A model generated the notes under the pieces. The model saw nothing but the letters and a program-made list of their open reading frames with translations. It ran no database searches and was not told the DNA's origin. A stretch of DNA of 64,000 nt from Strigamia acuminata (Eukaryota > Arthropoda > Chilopoda > Geophilomorpha > Linotaeniidae): assembly GCA_949358305.1 (NCBI GenBank), contig CASHSZ010000139.1, positions 1-64,000 on the forward strand. Direction: 5' to 3'. This document shows, in pieces, positions 31,240-41,545 of this stretch; positions within the stretch are counted from its first letter, which is position 1; every line of letters starts with the position of its first letter. The translations under genes and the position numbers were made by a program.

Positions 31240-32367
31240 TTCCCAAAGAAATTTCCTACAAATCTCTGTCTGACAGTTTCATTAGAAGCAAAACTAGTGT
31301 GTTTTGAAATGCTTTTTTCATTTGATTTTGTGCCAATTTCATAATAATAATAATAAAATGTCATTTTAAAACACATTTCTTCCTTAAATTCCCACAAAAA
31401 CAAACGAAAATTGCATTTTTAATCACAATTTGCCGATAAATTGTGTTAAAATCAATATTTTAACACAATTTTTGCACTAAATCGCATCTACAATTGACAC
31501 AAACACATCCAAAATTGACAAAATTGACAAAAAGAATAAAAGAAAAACGGGTGACTGCACCAAACATCATCCAAAATAAATCACCCAAAAAAACCTGCTT
31601 ACCTTGATGTCCTGCATGGCCTTAGTGCAGACCACGACTGTCCGCAGCCAAAAACACCTAGAAAAACAAAAGAAAAATAAGAAAATTGCCGAAATACACG
31701 CAATTTCCCAACGTTCATAAAATAATTAATTTAAAAACCTTTCTGTACCCACTCCAGCCCTGGCAAAAATTCTTACATATTAATCTATCACTCCTCAGAA
31801 ACATATGGAACCAAGAGCGAGGTCTGAGGGCCGCTTAAGACGAAAAACACCTGAAAAACAGAGAAAGGAAATTAAAAATGGTGCAAAAATCGTGCAAAAA
31901 TCATACAAAAAAGCATTAATGCAAAATGCAAATAAAATTCGAATTATTAAACAAACCTACCTTGCCTGAATAAAAAAAAACAAAAAAAAAAAAAAACAAC
32001 CACTGGCTACTGATTTCGCGGCGATAGCCGCGATATCGATAAAACAAAAGAAAAACAAAAACAAAAGAAATGCATTAAACAAACTTTAAACCAAACCAAC
32101 CTTCCTTAATTCACACTCACCTTACTGTAAATATGGGGCACTCACAGGCCTAGGAGGACAAGAACCTAGAATGATAAGAAAAAAACACAAAGAACCGATT
32201 CCTTGTCAAAAAAATAAAGAAAAAGAAAAAGAAATACTTATCGTTCACTAGAGCCTTCAACTCTGAAGACGTATCCACCCGCCATTCCTACCTATAAAAA
32301 CAACAAAAAAATAAGCCACTATCATTAAAAATTAAACAAAAAAGCCACTTCAAACATGAAATGCCAC

Positions 32368-32369
<2 letters not shown>
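31240..32369 (-). other. Cluster of isolated exon-like units in block A
   Basis: On the minus strand several short modules look like exons. At 31601-31661 there is an acceptor TTTTTCTAG, a body ending CAGGACATCAAG and a donor GTAAGCAGG. At 32119-32169 there is an acceptor ATTCTAG and a donor AAG/GTGAGTGTGA. Weaker modules lie near 31780-31855 and 32240-32300. Between them the sequence is A-rich. Bodies are 45-75 nt and do not keep one open frame. The block B counterparts are at 44605-45304. Confidence 0.5.

Positions 32370-32370
<1 letters not shown>

Positions 32371-32408
<38 letters not shown>
32371..32408. repeat. TGCC microsatellite (block A)
   Basis: About nine TGCC units; the block B copy at 45375-45412 is similar. 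Confidence 0.95.
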
Positions 32409-32409
32409 C

Positions 32410-33800
32410 TGAAAAAGAATTAGTAACTTAAAAATTATTATAAAAATTGTTTTATTTTAAAACAAATTAGGTTAAACACATTAAGCTTTGCCTGTAATTC
32501 CGTTGACGAGCCGGGAAATCCTTAAGAAACCCGAAAGACCGAATCGTTTAATTCGTTTACTCGCCACTAGATGTCAGACAAATAAGAATCCAAACATAAT
32601 TTCCGAAACACACTGTTGAAAATTGGCAACAATTTCAATCATGTTGTGAATTGATTTTGTGAAAAGAAATATATTAATAAAATATTAACATCCTTGAATG
32701 TTGATTAGTAACTGTGTCTGCTTGCAGTAGAAATGTCATGGTCACTTTATCACGAATATCAATATTTACTCCACATTTTCAAAAGCACTGTCAACACTCG
32801 GTGGCATGCAGCAAAAAAACACAAAGTTTATTGATTGTACATTGTCAAAAGCACTGCCTCCACTCGGTTGGTGGATCTATAGTGAAATACAATTCAGACT
32901 TGATCATTAGTTCGTGCAGTGTGCTAGATATAGGTGAATCTGAAAGCTAAATACATGACTGAGTCTGACATCTGACCTCAGATAAAAGTTCCCAGATAAC
33001 TCACAATGTCACAATTGTCAACAACGTGTATCTGCAATGCTTCTGAAATTGCTGTACAGTACAGCCGCCAGAAAAAGGTCATGCATGCACCCGGAAAACG
33101 TGATTATTTGGCGAGATCATTTAAATCCCAAGTTGTCACATAAAAACAAATAAAAACTGCAACGATATATCACCGTGCGAATTAGTCAACAATAAATTGT
33201 CAATAACTGCTCCATCCAGGGGATGCATACATGTGTTCTTGGGGACAGACGTGACATCCAAATTGATTTGATGAATCTTAATAAGTCCCTGATGGGCACT
33301 GACTGCACTGGTTTTTATCCAAATCAAAAAACTTTCCTGCAGAACAAGACACTGCCAAAACAATTTTAATTGATAAAATTAATAAAAAAAATAAATAATC
33401 AATTAATTCAAAGGTACAGTTTTATGAAATTTCAATTGGGAAAGTGTATTCACTATTCAGCGCAACAAAATCAGAGGTGACTGTTGACTGCAATTAGCGC
33501 ACCAACTTGTTGAATAATAATATTTGTCCAGTTGCACGATTCAAGGCACGATTCTGAGAAGAACGCAACCACAAACGTGATTTGCACCTTAATTGAATTG
33601 CGTCAGATTTTGCCACGCTTTCTATAGTTTCCAGATAGAGAAAAAAATTACCTACCGCATTTTCCATGCAAATATATCTGTCCATCAGGGCATACTGTAT
33701 CATTAGATGATGGAAAATGAAACGAAAATGAATAAAAACTGAAAAAAAAAGATGAAAAATGAAAAAAAACGTCAAAAACAAATTTTAAAAAAAAACAATT
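32410..33800. other. Block A unique-looking sequence, no supported gene
   Basis: No family recognised on either strand. Includes two segments (about 32990-33275 and 33420-33655) that are absent from block B. A repeated phrase, CACTCGGT with CAAAAGCACTG, occurs at 32783-32870. Confidence 0.5.
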
Positions 33801-33878
33801 TACCTTCTACAATGTCCTGTGTGGCTATACCGCAGTCGGGGGTCGTCCACGGGCCTTTGGTCGGTCAAAGATGCCTGG
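33801..33878 (-). other. Exon-like subtelomeric unit (block A)
   Basis: Minus strand: acceptor TATTTTCCAG, a body ending ACACAGGACATTGTAGAAG, and donor GTAAATTG. A single-copy member of the module family. The block B copy is at about 46292-46369. Confidence 0.5.
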
Positions 33879-33987
33879 AAAATAAAAGAAAAATGAATAA
33901 AGACATCAAAAATTAAAAGAAAAAAAAAAACCGAAAACAAAAACGTCCAAATCAAATTTCAAAATATTCCGTTCATCATCTACGATG

Positions 33988-34265
33988 TCCCGCCCCCTCT
34001 CCCTCCCCCTCCCCGCCCCGCCCCCTCTCCCCCTCTCCCCCCTCCCCTCCCCGCCCCCCCTCTCCCCCCTCCCCTCCCCGCCCCCTCTCCCCCCTCCCCC
34101 TCCCCGCCAATGGCGGTGGCAATGTTGAGGCCACCAACAGAAACAGAAATAATGAGGAAATAATGAGGAAATAATGAGGAAATAATGAGGAAATAATGAG
34201 AAAATGCCTACCCAAAGCCAAGAAATACCGTCTTGGAAACAGAAATGAGGAAATAATGAGGAAAT
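33988..34265. repeat. C-rich tract and AATGAGGAAAT minisatellite (block A)
   Basis: CCCCTCTCCCCC/CCCCGCC repeats (33988-34107), G-rich on the minus strand and able to form quadruplexes, then about 12-bp AATGAGGAAATA repeats (34150-34265). In block B the same tracts (46480-46617 and 46655-46915) are longer and include a duplicated internal segment. Open frames across them are artefacts. Confidence 0.85.
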
Positions 34266-34572
34266 AATAAGGGAAGGCTTTCCAAAATTGCCGTCCTGAA
34301 AACAGAAATAAATGCCTTTCCAAAGGAAATGCCTTCTTGTCCAGTTGGGAGGAATCCAGAAACAACCAAAAAGCTGTGCTTTGCCTGCAAAAATGTTAAC
34401 CCTACTAAAAAAACAAATCCAGTTGGCCCGGAAACGCTCTTCCGCAACCAACCAGCAGCGAGCAGCGGATTTGCCGCCTGTCATTTGCCCATCTCTCACC
34501 CCCAAATCCGCCGACTATATTATAAATATTAAATGCATCCTCGGATTTGGGGACGCGCCTGGGTTGGCTGTG
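34266..34572. other. Block A spacer without a supported gene
   Basis: No gene recognised. Open frames on both strands overlap completely, with no family match. Confidence 0.45.
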
Positions 34573-34703
34573 GAGCGGTTGAGTCCGGTCTAAATCTGTT
34601 CTCCATGCACGCCATTGGCTGAAAAACAGATCTAGACCGGACTTAACCGCTCCATAGCCAATGGCGTGCATGGAGAACAGATTTAGACCGGACTCAACCG
34701 CTC
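34573..34703. repeat. Perfect 48-bp inverted repeat (block A)
   Basis: Arms 34573-34620 and 34656-34703 are exact reverse complements (GAGCGGTTGAGTCCGGTC ... GACCGGACTCAACCGCTC) around a 35-base loop that itself holds a third, slightly diverged arm. A related pair follows at 34740-34830 (CGGTCGTGTTCGG / GAACACGACCG). GC-rich relative to the surroundings; possibly a foldback element. Also at 47220-47350 in block B. Confidence 0.9.
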
Positions 34704-36567
34704 TATAGCCAATCCGGGCCCAGGAACCGGATTTGCATGGATCGGTCGTGTTCGGTCTGGATTTGCTCTTCAGCCAACGACGTGCATGGAGGGCAGATCC
34801 AGAGCGAACACGACCGCTCCATAGCCAATCCGGGCCCAGAAACCGGATTTTCGCGTGCAATTTTGGTCTGGGATAAACGGCATCAGGGGGCGTGCGTGTT
34901 GCTTGTAATTTTCCCAAAGAGGGCGCCACTTACGATGGTAATGGCGCCCATGTGTTGGGGAAAATTTATTACCGTTGTTTGCACCTGGCCCAGAACACAT
35001 GCATGGACAGGAGTGAATAAATGAAAAAGCATCCAAGGTTTTTGATTCTCCCCCAGAAATTGTAATAATTTGGGTCCGCCCAATGTTTGGATGCACCCAG
35101 GCGTGTATGTGTACGTGGACACAGTGTAATAAATATGCATTTGCTTTTTGAATATTTCATATTTTTTAAATTTTATTTCCACCAAATTAAATGGCGCTTA
35201 AAAACAATTAATGGATAATGTAACAATTCTTTTTATTCATCATGTTTTAAATTTTGACGTTACAAATGACATCCTGTAAAGTCTGTTCTGGCTATTACAT
35301 AATGCTTGATGTCCCAAACCATAAATTTCTCTTTTTCTCTTTCTTTCCTTCTTTCTTCCTCGTTGTTCCAACAAAACGAGGAGCTCTGGAAAACTGGTTT
35401 ACATTTTTCACTCCATTCATTCAGCCTGGCCATCACTGAATGTCGGTGTGAAAGTGCAAACCTATTTTTCCGAGCGCCTCGTTTTGTTGTATAAAACGAA
35501 GAACTGCTTCAGTGAGGACCAAAATCTTTAGTTCCAATCGATTGGGCTTGGATGCTGGAAAGGCATGCGCCCTCACAAAACAAACGCTCTGTTCTCCCAA
35601 CTGCAATCTTGGACATGCTCACCTTACCGTACATGAAATGGCTATTACAACAACATCTGGTCGCATCTTACAAATCCACAAAATAATTAAAGACCAATTA
35701 AATGAGATGTTTTTTAACAGTAATAAATAAACCATAAAAAAATATTTGTTTCAACTACTTTGCCTCCATTGTCCACAACACAGCACTGTTCAGAATTCTG
35801 TTTAAAAATCCAGACGATTACAATCAAGCAACCTTTGCTGACTATTGCAGGAATGTTCATTGAATTGATCGTAAACCCCTGCACGTCTTCCTCTGAATCG
35901 TGCTCAAAGCAAAGAATTCGTAAATAAAGGCTAAAATCCCCTCGGGAAATGTTTTTGAAAATCAGAAATGTAGTTTGGGGGGGGGGTGTAGGTATTGGGG
36001 TAGTATTTACATTTAATTTAGGGTGTTCTTAGTGACCTTAAAAGGGTGTTTAATGGATTCGATGGGATTTTAAGGAGAATTTTATGTGGATTAAATGGGA
36101 ATTTATGTGGATTTTCGGAGTGCTGGATGAGATTTGGAGAATTCACAGAAATTTTTAGGGCCAAAAACGGTTTTTTAGGATGTATGTATTTATGTGTACA
36201 TTATGAGAAAACGCATTTTTCTGTGCCTAATGGACCTGCAGAGCCCAAACTACATTTCAAATTGAAAAACACATTCCACGCCTTTGCACACATGAGGAAT
36301 TCAAAATTTGGGAATGAACTGCAAGTGTGGAATGAGACCAAAAAGCGCCCATCTGTGGTGTCAAAGCGCCCAAATTGCCTGGGAGAAGAAAGAGACATTA
36401 AATACTCCTCGTCTTTACAGACAACCAATATTAGTTTCCAATCTCCGGGATTAACCTGTAAACCGGAAGGAACCCGCAGAAAATCCAGGGTTTTTTTCCT
36501 TTGGTTTTTCCAGATTTTTTAACCAGTAAAAAATGCAAAATGATAAAAACGCAAAATATTTCATTAC
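34704..36567. other. Block A region without a confident gene
   Basis: The plus-strand frame 36046-36522 (158 codons) has no recognised family. On the minus strand an exon-like piece, acceptor CTTTCTTCTCCCAG then a body reading QFGRFDTTDGRFLV, lies near 36300-36383. It sits immediately downstream (3') of the BRWD/PHIP-like exon and could be its next exon, but similarity is weak. A TATAAAA at 35490 with TCAGT 19 bases later is a possible but poorly spaced core promoter. Confidence 0.4.
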
Positions 36568-36756
36568 CATCGACTATATGAGGAACTAATTGCGAATCGT
36601 TACAGTTCTCCCTTCCAGGAACTAGCCTCTGATAGACCTCGGGTACGGATTCCCGTCTGTATCCACTAGAAACGGCACTTGTTGAGTTTGTTAATTCAAA
36701 ACGTGATGATTGGAATCGCGAATGTAATCGGTCTGGAAGAATTGTTCCGGGGGACA
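36568..36756 (-). pseudogene. BRWD/PHIP-like WD-repeat bromodomain gene, decayed exon (block A)
   Basis: BRWD/PHIP proteins are nuclear chromatin readers with WD40 repeats and bromodomains. This minus-strand exon (acceptor TTTTTGTGATTTAG, donor GATG/GTAATG) encodes in order EQFFQTDY, IRDSNHHVLN, stop, QTQQ, VPFLVDTDGNPYP, then after a one-base frameshift EVYQRLVPGREN and SQLVPHIVD. It follows the order of the well-conserved segment after the WD repeats in human PHIP/BRWD. The in-frame TAA, the frameshift and small deletions show that it is dead. I recognised the family from memory of conserved motifs; which paralogue is uncertain. Confidence 0.82.
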
Positions 36757-36844
36757 CTAAATCACAAAAACTCTTTTTTTTAAATTTCATATTCAATAAA
36801 CCTTATAACAAACGTACTTTTTTATATTTCCCATTCGAATGTCC

Positions 36845-37145
36845 GTGAAAATCCAGATTTCATTACCGAATAAACAACTGAAATGCAAATTAAAAATTAT
36901 TTAACATTCACTTATCTATTTTTTTCATACAAAACATTGCTTATTTATTATTTGGCACCACCTGTTACTACCAGATTGAACGTCCTGATGGGTTTTCGGT
37001 GATCCATTAAATTCGTAACCAATTCCCACCCAAAAAAACGATTTGATTGAATATACTTTCTTTATGGAAATAAAAAAAAAGGAAATAAAACAAATGAGCA
37101 TTGATATGAAAAATGGGCCAAGCGCTCGGCGTGTCCAATTAGTCA
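36845..37145. repeat. Left copy of a direct repeat bounding the block A-specific segment
   Basis: About 290 bp matching 38130-38435 almost exactly (AAATCCA.ATTTCATTACC through GGCGTGTCCAATTAGTC). Block B has a single copy at 49495-49800, so recombination between these repeats explains the loss (or gain) of 1,287 bp. Confidence 0.9.
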
Positions 37146-37340
37146 ATACTCTGAGTTTTGACTAAATTCATGAAAAATCCGACGGATTTTGATTAAATTC
37201 ACGAAAAAACCGTCGGATTTTGACTAAATTCACAAAAAAATCCGTCGGATTTAGTCAAAATTCATCAAATTTAGACGAAATTCGTGGAAAATATATCAAA
37301 TTTAGACAAAATTCGTGAAAGTTCATTTAGTCAGTTTCCC
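37146..37340. repeat. Short repeats of TTTTGACTAAATTCACGAAAAA (block A only)
   Basis: Five or six imperfect units of about 35 bp built on GTCGGATTTTGACTAAATTC. Non-coding. Confidence 0.7.
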
Positions 37341-37580
37341 TCAAATTTCGCCAACAAAATGAGCCAATTTTCATCAACACAATTATGCCAGCAATCAATT
37401 CGCCGTCCCTGCACACCCGAGTCAACGTAATCGGCTCAAATAATATCTTGTCGGTCAATATCTCTTTGATTCAAGGCAAAATCAGCTCCAACAAAACGAA
37501 ACAAAACTGTCATAAACTGAAATAAATAAATCCAAAAATAAATAAACTAACGTTTAATAAAGAGAAAAATAAACGCTCAC

Positions 37581-37878
37581 TTTTCCGTCCAACATTATTT
37601 CGTTCGTCCCGGGTAGGAGAACAACGTCCGTGTGCTCCCGTTCGAACGGCAACACAAGATCCAAAAACGAGAGTGAGTGAGTGAGTGGTGACGAATGTGC
37701 GACTTTTTTTAGGGGCCCAAAGCTGCGCTGCACGACACGAATGTTTCCTCTTTTAATCAGAGATCCTGTTGATAAAACTATTAGTCCATCATGCCCAGCA
37801 CTGAGTAATAAACGAGGATTGTGAGGGTGCCCAAAAGGGAAAAAAACGTGCTCGAACCAGAGCCAGCCTATCACACAC
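37581..37878 (-). pseudogene. WD40 fragment of the BRWD/PHIP-like gene (block A only)
   Basis: Minus-strand exon-like stretch (acceptor GGCCTGTGCAG at 37879, donor AAAA/GTGAGCG) that reads EHVFFPFGHPHNPRLLLSAGHDGLIVL and then STGSLIKRGNI. HP-x-x-PR-x-L-x-SAGHDG is the signature of a WD repeat just before the segment encoded at 36568-36756, so order and strand agree with one gene. The Trp expected after the SAGHDG strand and several following residues are missing, and the rest of the frame is unrelated, so it is decayed. It lies in the segment missing from block B. Confidence 0.65.
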
Positions 37879-38129
37879 CTGCACAGGCCACAAGTAGTTT
37901 TTTCTTTTGGAGAACGCTTGACCGGGCCCTCATCAAGCGTCCCCCCGAAAAAAAAACCACTTGCCTAGTTGGCGCAACCAAATTAGCAGTTGCTTGTGCG
38001 GGGTGCCAACCGGACGACGACAAACGATCTTTGATGGAGAAATCCAAAGTCTGCTTCAAATACCAGCGCCACTTTCCTTGATTGTTCCAATTCCCGCAAT
38101 AAAGCATGCACACGTTACATTTGTCTTTT

Positions 38130-38435
38130 CAAAGAAAATCCATATTTCATTACCAAATAAACAACTGAAATGCAAATTAAAAATTATTTAACATTCACTT
38201 ATCTATTTTTTTCATACAAAACATTGCTTATTTATTATTTGGCACCACCTGTTACTACCAGATTGAACGTCCTGATGGGTTTTCGGTGATCCATTAAATT
38301 CGTAACCAATTCCCACCCAAAAAAACGATTTGATTGAATATACTTTCTTTATGGAAATAAAAAAAAAAGGAAATAAAACGAATGAGCATTGATATGAAAA
38401 ATGTGCCAAGCGCTCGGCGTGTCCAATTAGTCAAT
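38130..38435. repeat. Right copy of the direct repeat bounding the block A-specific segment
   Basis: Partner of 36845-37145. From here on blocks A and B are again collinear (offset 11,360). Confidence 0.9.
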
Positions 38436-38965
38436 ACTCTGGATGAGTTTTGACTAAATTCCGCCAACATTTCCCTGAAATTACATTTTTATTTCGAAAT
38501 TTTAGTGAATTTTCATTTTTATCACTGAAATATCGGAAATAAATGCCCTGGGCCCGCGCACGAAAATTGTTTCTCACTTCTGCCGGCAATGCACAGCCTG
38601 GCCAGTCACCGTGCATTGAGGCGGGAATGCAAAACAATGACGTTGCAGGGGCGAAGAGCGAACTTGACGAGAGCGTCGTCAACACCAGCCGAATCAATGC
38701 TGCGGTTCGTCACTCATTCCCACTCGTAGCAAACGAATCTGCCAACAACATAGCCATTAAATTTCTACCATAAAAACCCGCTCGCCTTCTTTAATTATGC
38801 CGTTATATCTCAGGTTTGGCCACACAACCGACTGCAATGACAAAAACAATTTTAAATCTTTAAATTTTCCCAATTTTTCCTTTTTTTTCCCTTCAATTTT
38901 CCAATTTATTATTATCCCCAATTTTTCCAATTTTTCCCATTTTTTACCTTCTCAAAGATTGTGTC
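38436..38965. other. Block A spacer without a supported gene
   Basis: Open frames exist on both strands (for example minus 38431-38697) but match no family I recognise. TTTTTCC-rich low-complexity sequence at 38860-38945. Confidence 0.4.
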
Positions 38966-39140
38966 CGTAGCCGCTTTCATCATTTCACTAGTATACGTGC
39001 AGTCGCATGCTCTCTCTAAGAACACGGGCACATACAGGTCGATTTGTCCCGGATTTTACGCCAACATGGTCATCATTTCCTCCACTTGGAACTCTAGTTC
39101 CTGAATTGCAGCGTCTTTTACCTTGGTTGCAGAGAGAAAT
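38966..39140 (-). pseudogene. Unrecognised exon-like coding remnant (block A)
   Basis: On the minus strand one frame reads IQELEFQVEEMMTMLA, a TAA, then NPGQIDLYVPVFLERACDC and MMKAATDTIFEK, ending at a donor AAG/GTAAAA. The composition is protein-like on both sides of the single stop, and a pyrimidine-rich acceptor precedes it. I do not recognise the family. The same sequence is in block B at 50326-50500. Confidence 0.35.
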
Positions 39141-39928
39141 AAAGGAATTGTTACAATTTTACGTTTTCTTAACTTTAATTTCCACAAAATTTATTAAAAC
39201 TTAATTGAATGCGTCGAAGTTTCATCCAAACTTAATCGATTTCGTTTAAACTTCTAAAATAATTCATAATTCATAAAATTTCATCAAAATTTAAAAACCT
39301 TGTCAAAATTTTATCAAAATTTAAGAAAACTCGTCGTAATTTCATCAAAAGGTATCCAAACTGCAGAGAATTCGTCGAAATTTCTTTCAAAATTTATTTA
39401 AAATTAATAAAATTTATCGAAATTTCATAAAAAATTAATGAAATTTCATCAAAATCGTCAACATTTAGTAAAACTCGTCAATAAATTACTTCCAACGTGT
39501 TAATTCCTAATTCGAGCGCATTCAAAACTCAATGAACCAATTTCAATCCAAAGTCCCCGTTTCAGCTAATAATTCGAGTAAAAAAACCTACAAAGAGCAA
39601 AAAGTGTTAATAAATTCACCTGTCAACGTTTGATCTACTCCTAGCAATGCAATGTGTGCGATTCTCCTGATCGCACACGTTAACCCTAGCAATGCGACAG
39701 GCCTAGAGAACCAAACGATCCAAAAGCAAGCACACGTTAACACACGTCAACATGTGCTTGCTTTTGATGTTTATATTTTCAAGGAAACACTTATTAAAAA
39801 TTAACCCATTAAAACGACAAAAAAATGTGGTAATTAATGATTTACAATATATATCCGACCATTAGGTTCAATTTGTGAGAAGAAACAATGTATTTAATTA
39901 TTCCCTTTGTGTAACCAATTTTGCATAC
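39141..39928. other. AT-rich spacer with one exon-like piece (block A)
   Basis: Degenerate AAATTTCATCAAAATTTA-type repeats at 39230-39480. At 39618-39712 the minus strand shows TTCTCTAG, a 95-nt open body and GACAG/GTGAATTT; this body contains an internal inverted repeat (GTGTGCGATTCTCCTGATCGCACAC). No family recognised. Confidence 0.4.
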
Positions 39929-40376
39929 CCCATCCTTCCGGAAGTGGACCAAAAGGCAGTTGTACTTATAGATCACGTTGTCGCAGCCGCTGGCAAACAA
40001 ATGATCCAACTAAAGAGTAAAAATTAAATTGAATTAAATTAAAACTAAATAAAATTTGTTGAAAAATGGAAATTTACCTGTTTCCGAATTATCAATCGCC
40101 TGTCAAACAATAACAAACTCATCTCTCGCTGCTGTCGCAAAAACACCTGAAAAACATTTTAAAAAATTAAAATTCAACATTTAACTAGTCAGAAATTAAT
40201 TTTATCCCACTTTTATCCATCGTTCTAAAATCTGCCCATTTGATGCTCCCTTTAGGACCAGAAAACTTGGCTATTCTGTTTTCCTGCTCGACGTCCAAAA
40301 TAGCCGTGGTCAAAGATATTCCACTCTCCCGGTACGCAACAAACGTCGAAAATTGCATTCTGGTGCGCCTGCACAC
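39929..40376 (-). pseudogene. DTL/CDT2-like WD40 gene, decayed exons (block A)
   Basis: DTL/CDT2 is the WD40 substrate receptor of the CRL4 ubiquitin ligase that destroys CDT1 at replicating DNA. Three minus-strand exons are visible: 40207-40376, 40078-40146 and 39929-40009, separated by about 60-68 nt. In order they encode AHQNAIFDVCCVPGE, then after a frameshift ILDVEQENRIAKFSG and GSIKWADFRTMDKS; next VFATAARDEFVIV followed by TGA where the WD repeat needs Trp; then LFASGCDNVIYKYNC. Order and spacing follow the family. The frameshift, the stop and, in this block, loss of the first exon's donor GT (GTGGGATAAAA) show that it is dead. Confidence 0.78.
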
Positions 40377-40449
40377 CTAGATTAAAGAAAAAAACGTTAA
40401 AGATCGTTTTAAATCATCAATAATTGACTTTATATTCAAAAAGTAAGTG

Positions 40450-40668
40450 TTCACGGTGCCTTGTTCTGTACAAACTGCTAGGAAATGTTCGTGACCGGAA
40501 GCACGGGCAGCTGAATGTCGGCGAGCAAGGGAAAATAAAACTACAGTGGATCGGGCCCAAATCCAGCGTCTTTAGTTTTCCTTGCTCGCCGACATCGAAT
40601 TGATTCAGCTGCCCGTGCGGCCGGCCACGAACATTTTCTAGCAGTTTGTACAGAACAAGGCACCATGA
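40450..40668. mobile_element. Foldback element with about 95-bp arms (block A)
   Basis: The left arm TCACGGTGCCTTGTTCTGTACA...GTCGGCGAGCAAGG and the right arm CCTTGCTCGCCGAC...TGTACAGAACAAGGCACCATGA are reverse complements with a few indels and a spacer of about 30 bp. No transposase. It sits between the DTL-like exons and a GC-rich island. Confidence 0.85.
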
Positions 40669-40849
40669 AAACGGTTTTTAGAACACCAAAAAAACACCCG
40701 TATGTTGTTAAATGGCGAACGAGGGAAGCGCGCTAGCTTCGCCAACTTCCTAGTGCCGTATACAGAGGGCGCTTCCCAAGTACACACGTCAGCGTCAACG
40801 TGTGCTTGCTTTTGGATCGTCTGTTTCCCTAGGCCGCGGAAAAAGCAAA

Positions 40850-41045
40850 GAAAACCCGTCTTACCTTGCAAACTGGCGCGTCGGGGACGAAACCGGTGTC
40901 GGGCGGCGCTGTCGGACCACGCACCGAAACGAACGAGCTAGCGGCGCGCCGGCAGCGCCCGTGGCGTGCGGTGGCGACGTCCGCAACCGCCGACGAGACT
41001 AGCGTCATTGACCCGGTTTGAGATCCCGGTCCAGTTAACAACCTC
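40850..41045 (-). other. GC- and CpG-rich island with a strong splice donor (block A)
   Basis: A CpG-dense patch in AT-rich surroundings. On the minus strand it ends GTTTGCAAG/GTAAGACGGG, a near-perfect donor (40863). Its place upstream of the DTL-like exons fits a former first exon and promoter of that gene. No frame is convincingly recognisable. Confidence 0.5.
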
Positions 41046-41279
41046 GCGAACTAGAACAGCAAGAAACAACGTGGAAAAGTGTCATGTTTTCGAATCAAAA
41101 ATAATCACAAGCAATAAAGCATGCACACGTTACATTTCTCTTTTCAAGCCTACAATTTATAAAATAAAATACAAAAACAAAAAAAAAAAAAAAAAACGCC
41201 CAAAAAAAGAAAGAAAAAAAAAAACCAAACATTTCAGATTTCATTACCGAATAAACAACAGAAATGCAAATTAAAAATT

Positions 41280-41545
41280 ATTTGATTAATTTTAGATGAA
41301 TTTTGACCAAATTTGATCAATTTTAGATGAATTTGGACCAAATTTGATCAATTTTAGATGAATTTTGACCAAAAATGATCAATTTCAGATGAATTTTGAC
41401 CAAATTTGATCAATTTTAGATGAATTTGGACCAAATTTGATCAGTTTTAGATGAATTTTAGATAAATTTTGAAAAAATTTCATGAATTTTAGATGAATTT
41501 TGACAAAATTTCATCAATTTTATATGAATTTGGACGAAATTTGAT
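41280..41545. repeat. About 30-bp repeats TTTTAGATGAATTTTGACCAAATTTGATCAA (block A)
   Basis: Eight or nine imperfect units built on TTTTAGATGAATTTTGACC. Block B copy at 52640-52905. Confidence 0.85.

Noticed and set aside
30191-31403. Minus-strand 67-codon frames in the 121-bp arrays (and block B copies)
   Set aside because: Identical peptides restarting in every unit in shifting frames; an effect of a 121-bp period without stops.
33906-34505. Gly/Arg-rich 199-codon minus-strand frame, and its block B copy
   Set aside because: Translation of C-rich and AATGAGG minisatellites whose length differs between blocks; not a conserved protein.
34405-34929. 174-codon minus-strand frame over the palindromes
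   Set aside because: It reads through perfect inverted repeats (peptide repeats such as RIGYRAVESGL); no recognisable domain.
35490-35513. Core promoter (TATAAAA plus TCAGT)
   Set aside because: Spacing of about 20 bases is too short for a usual TATA-initiator pair, and no gene follows convincingly.
39007-39204. CDC20/fizzy-like WD40 motif in an alternative minus-strand frame (GGNDDHV)
   Set aside because: Only one short phrase fits, with a stop soon after; not enough to name a family.
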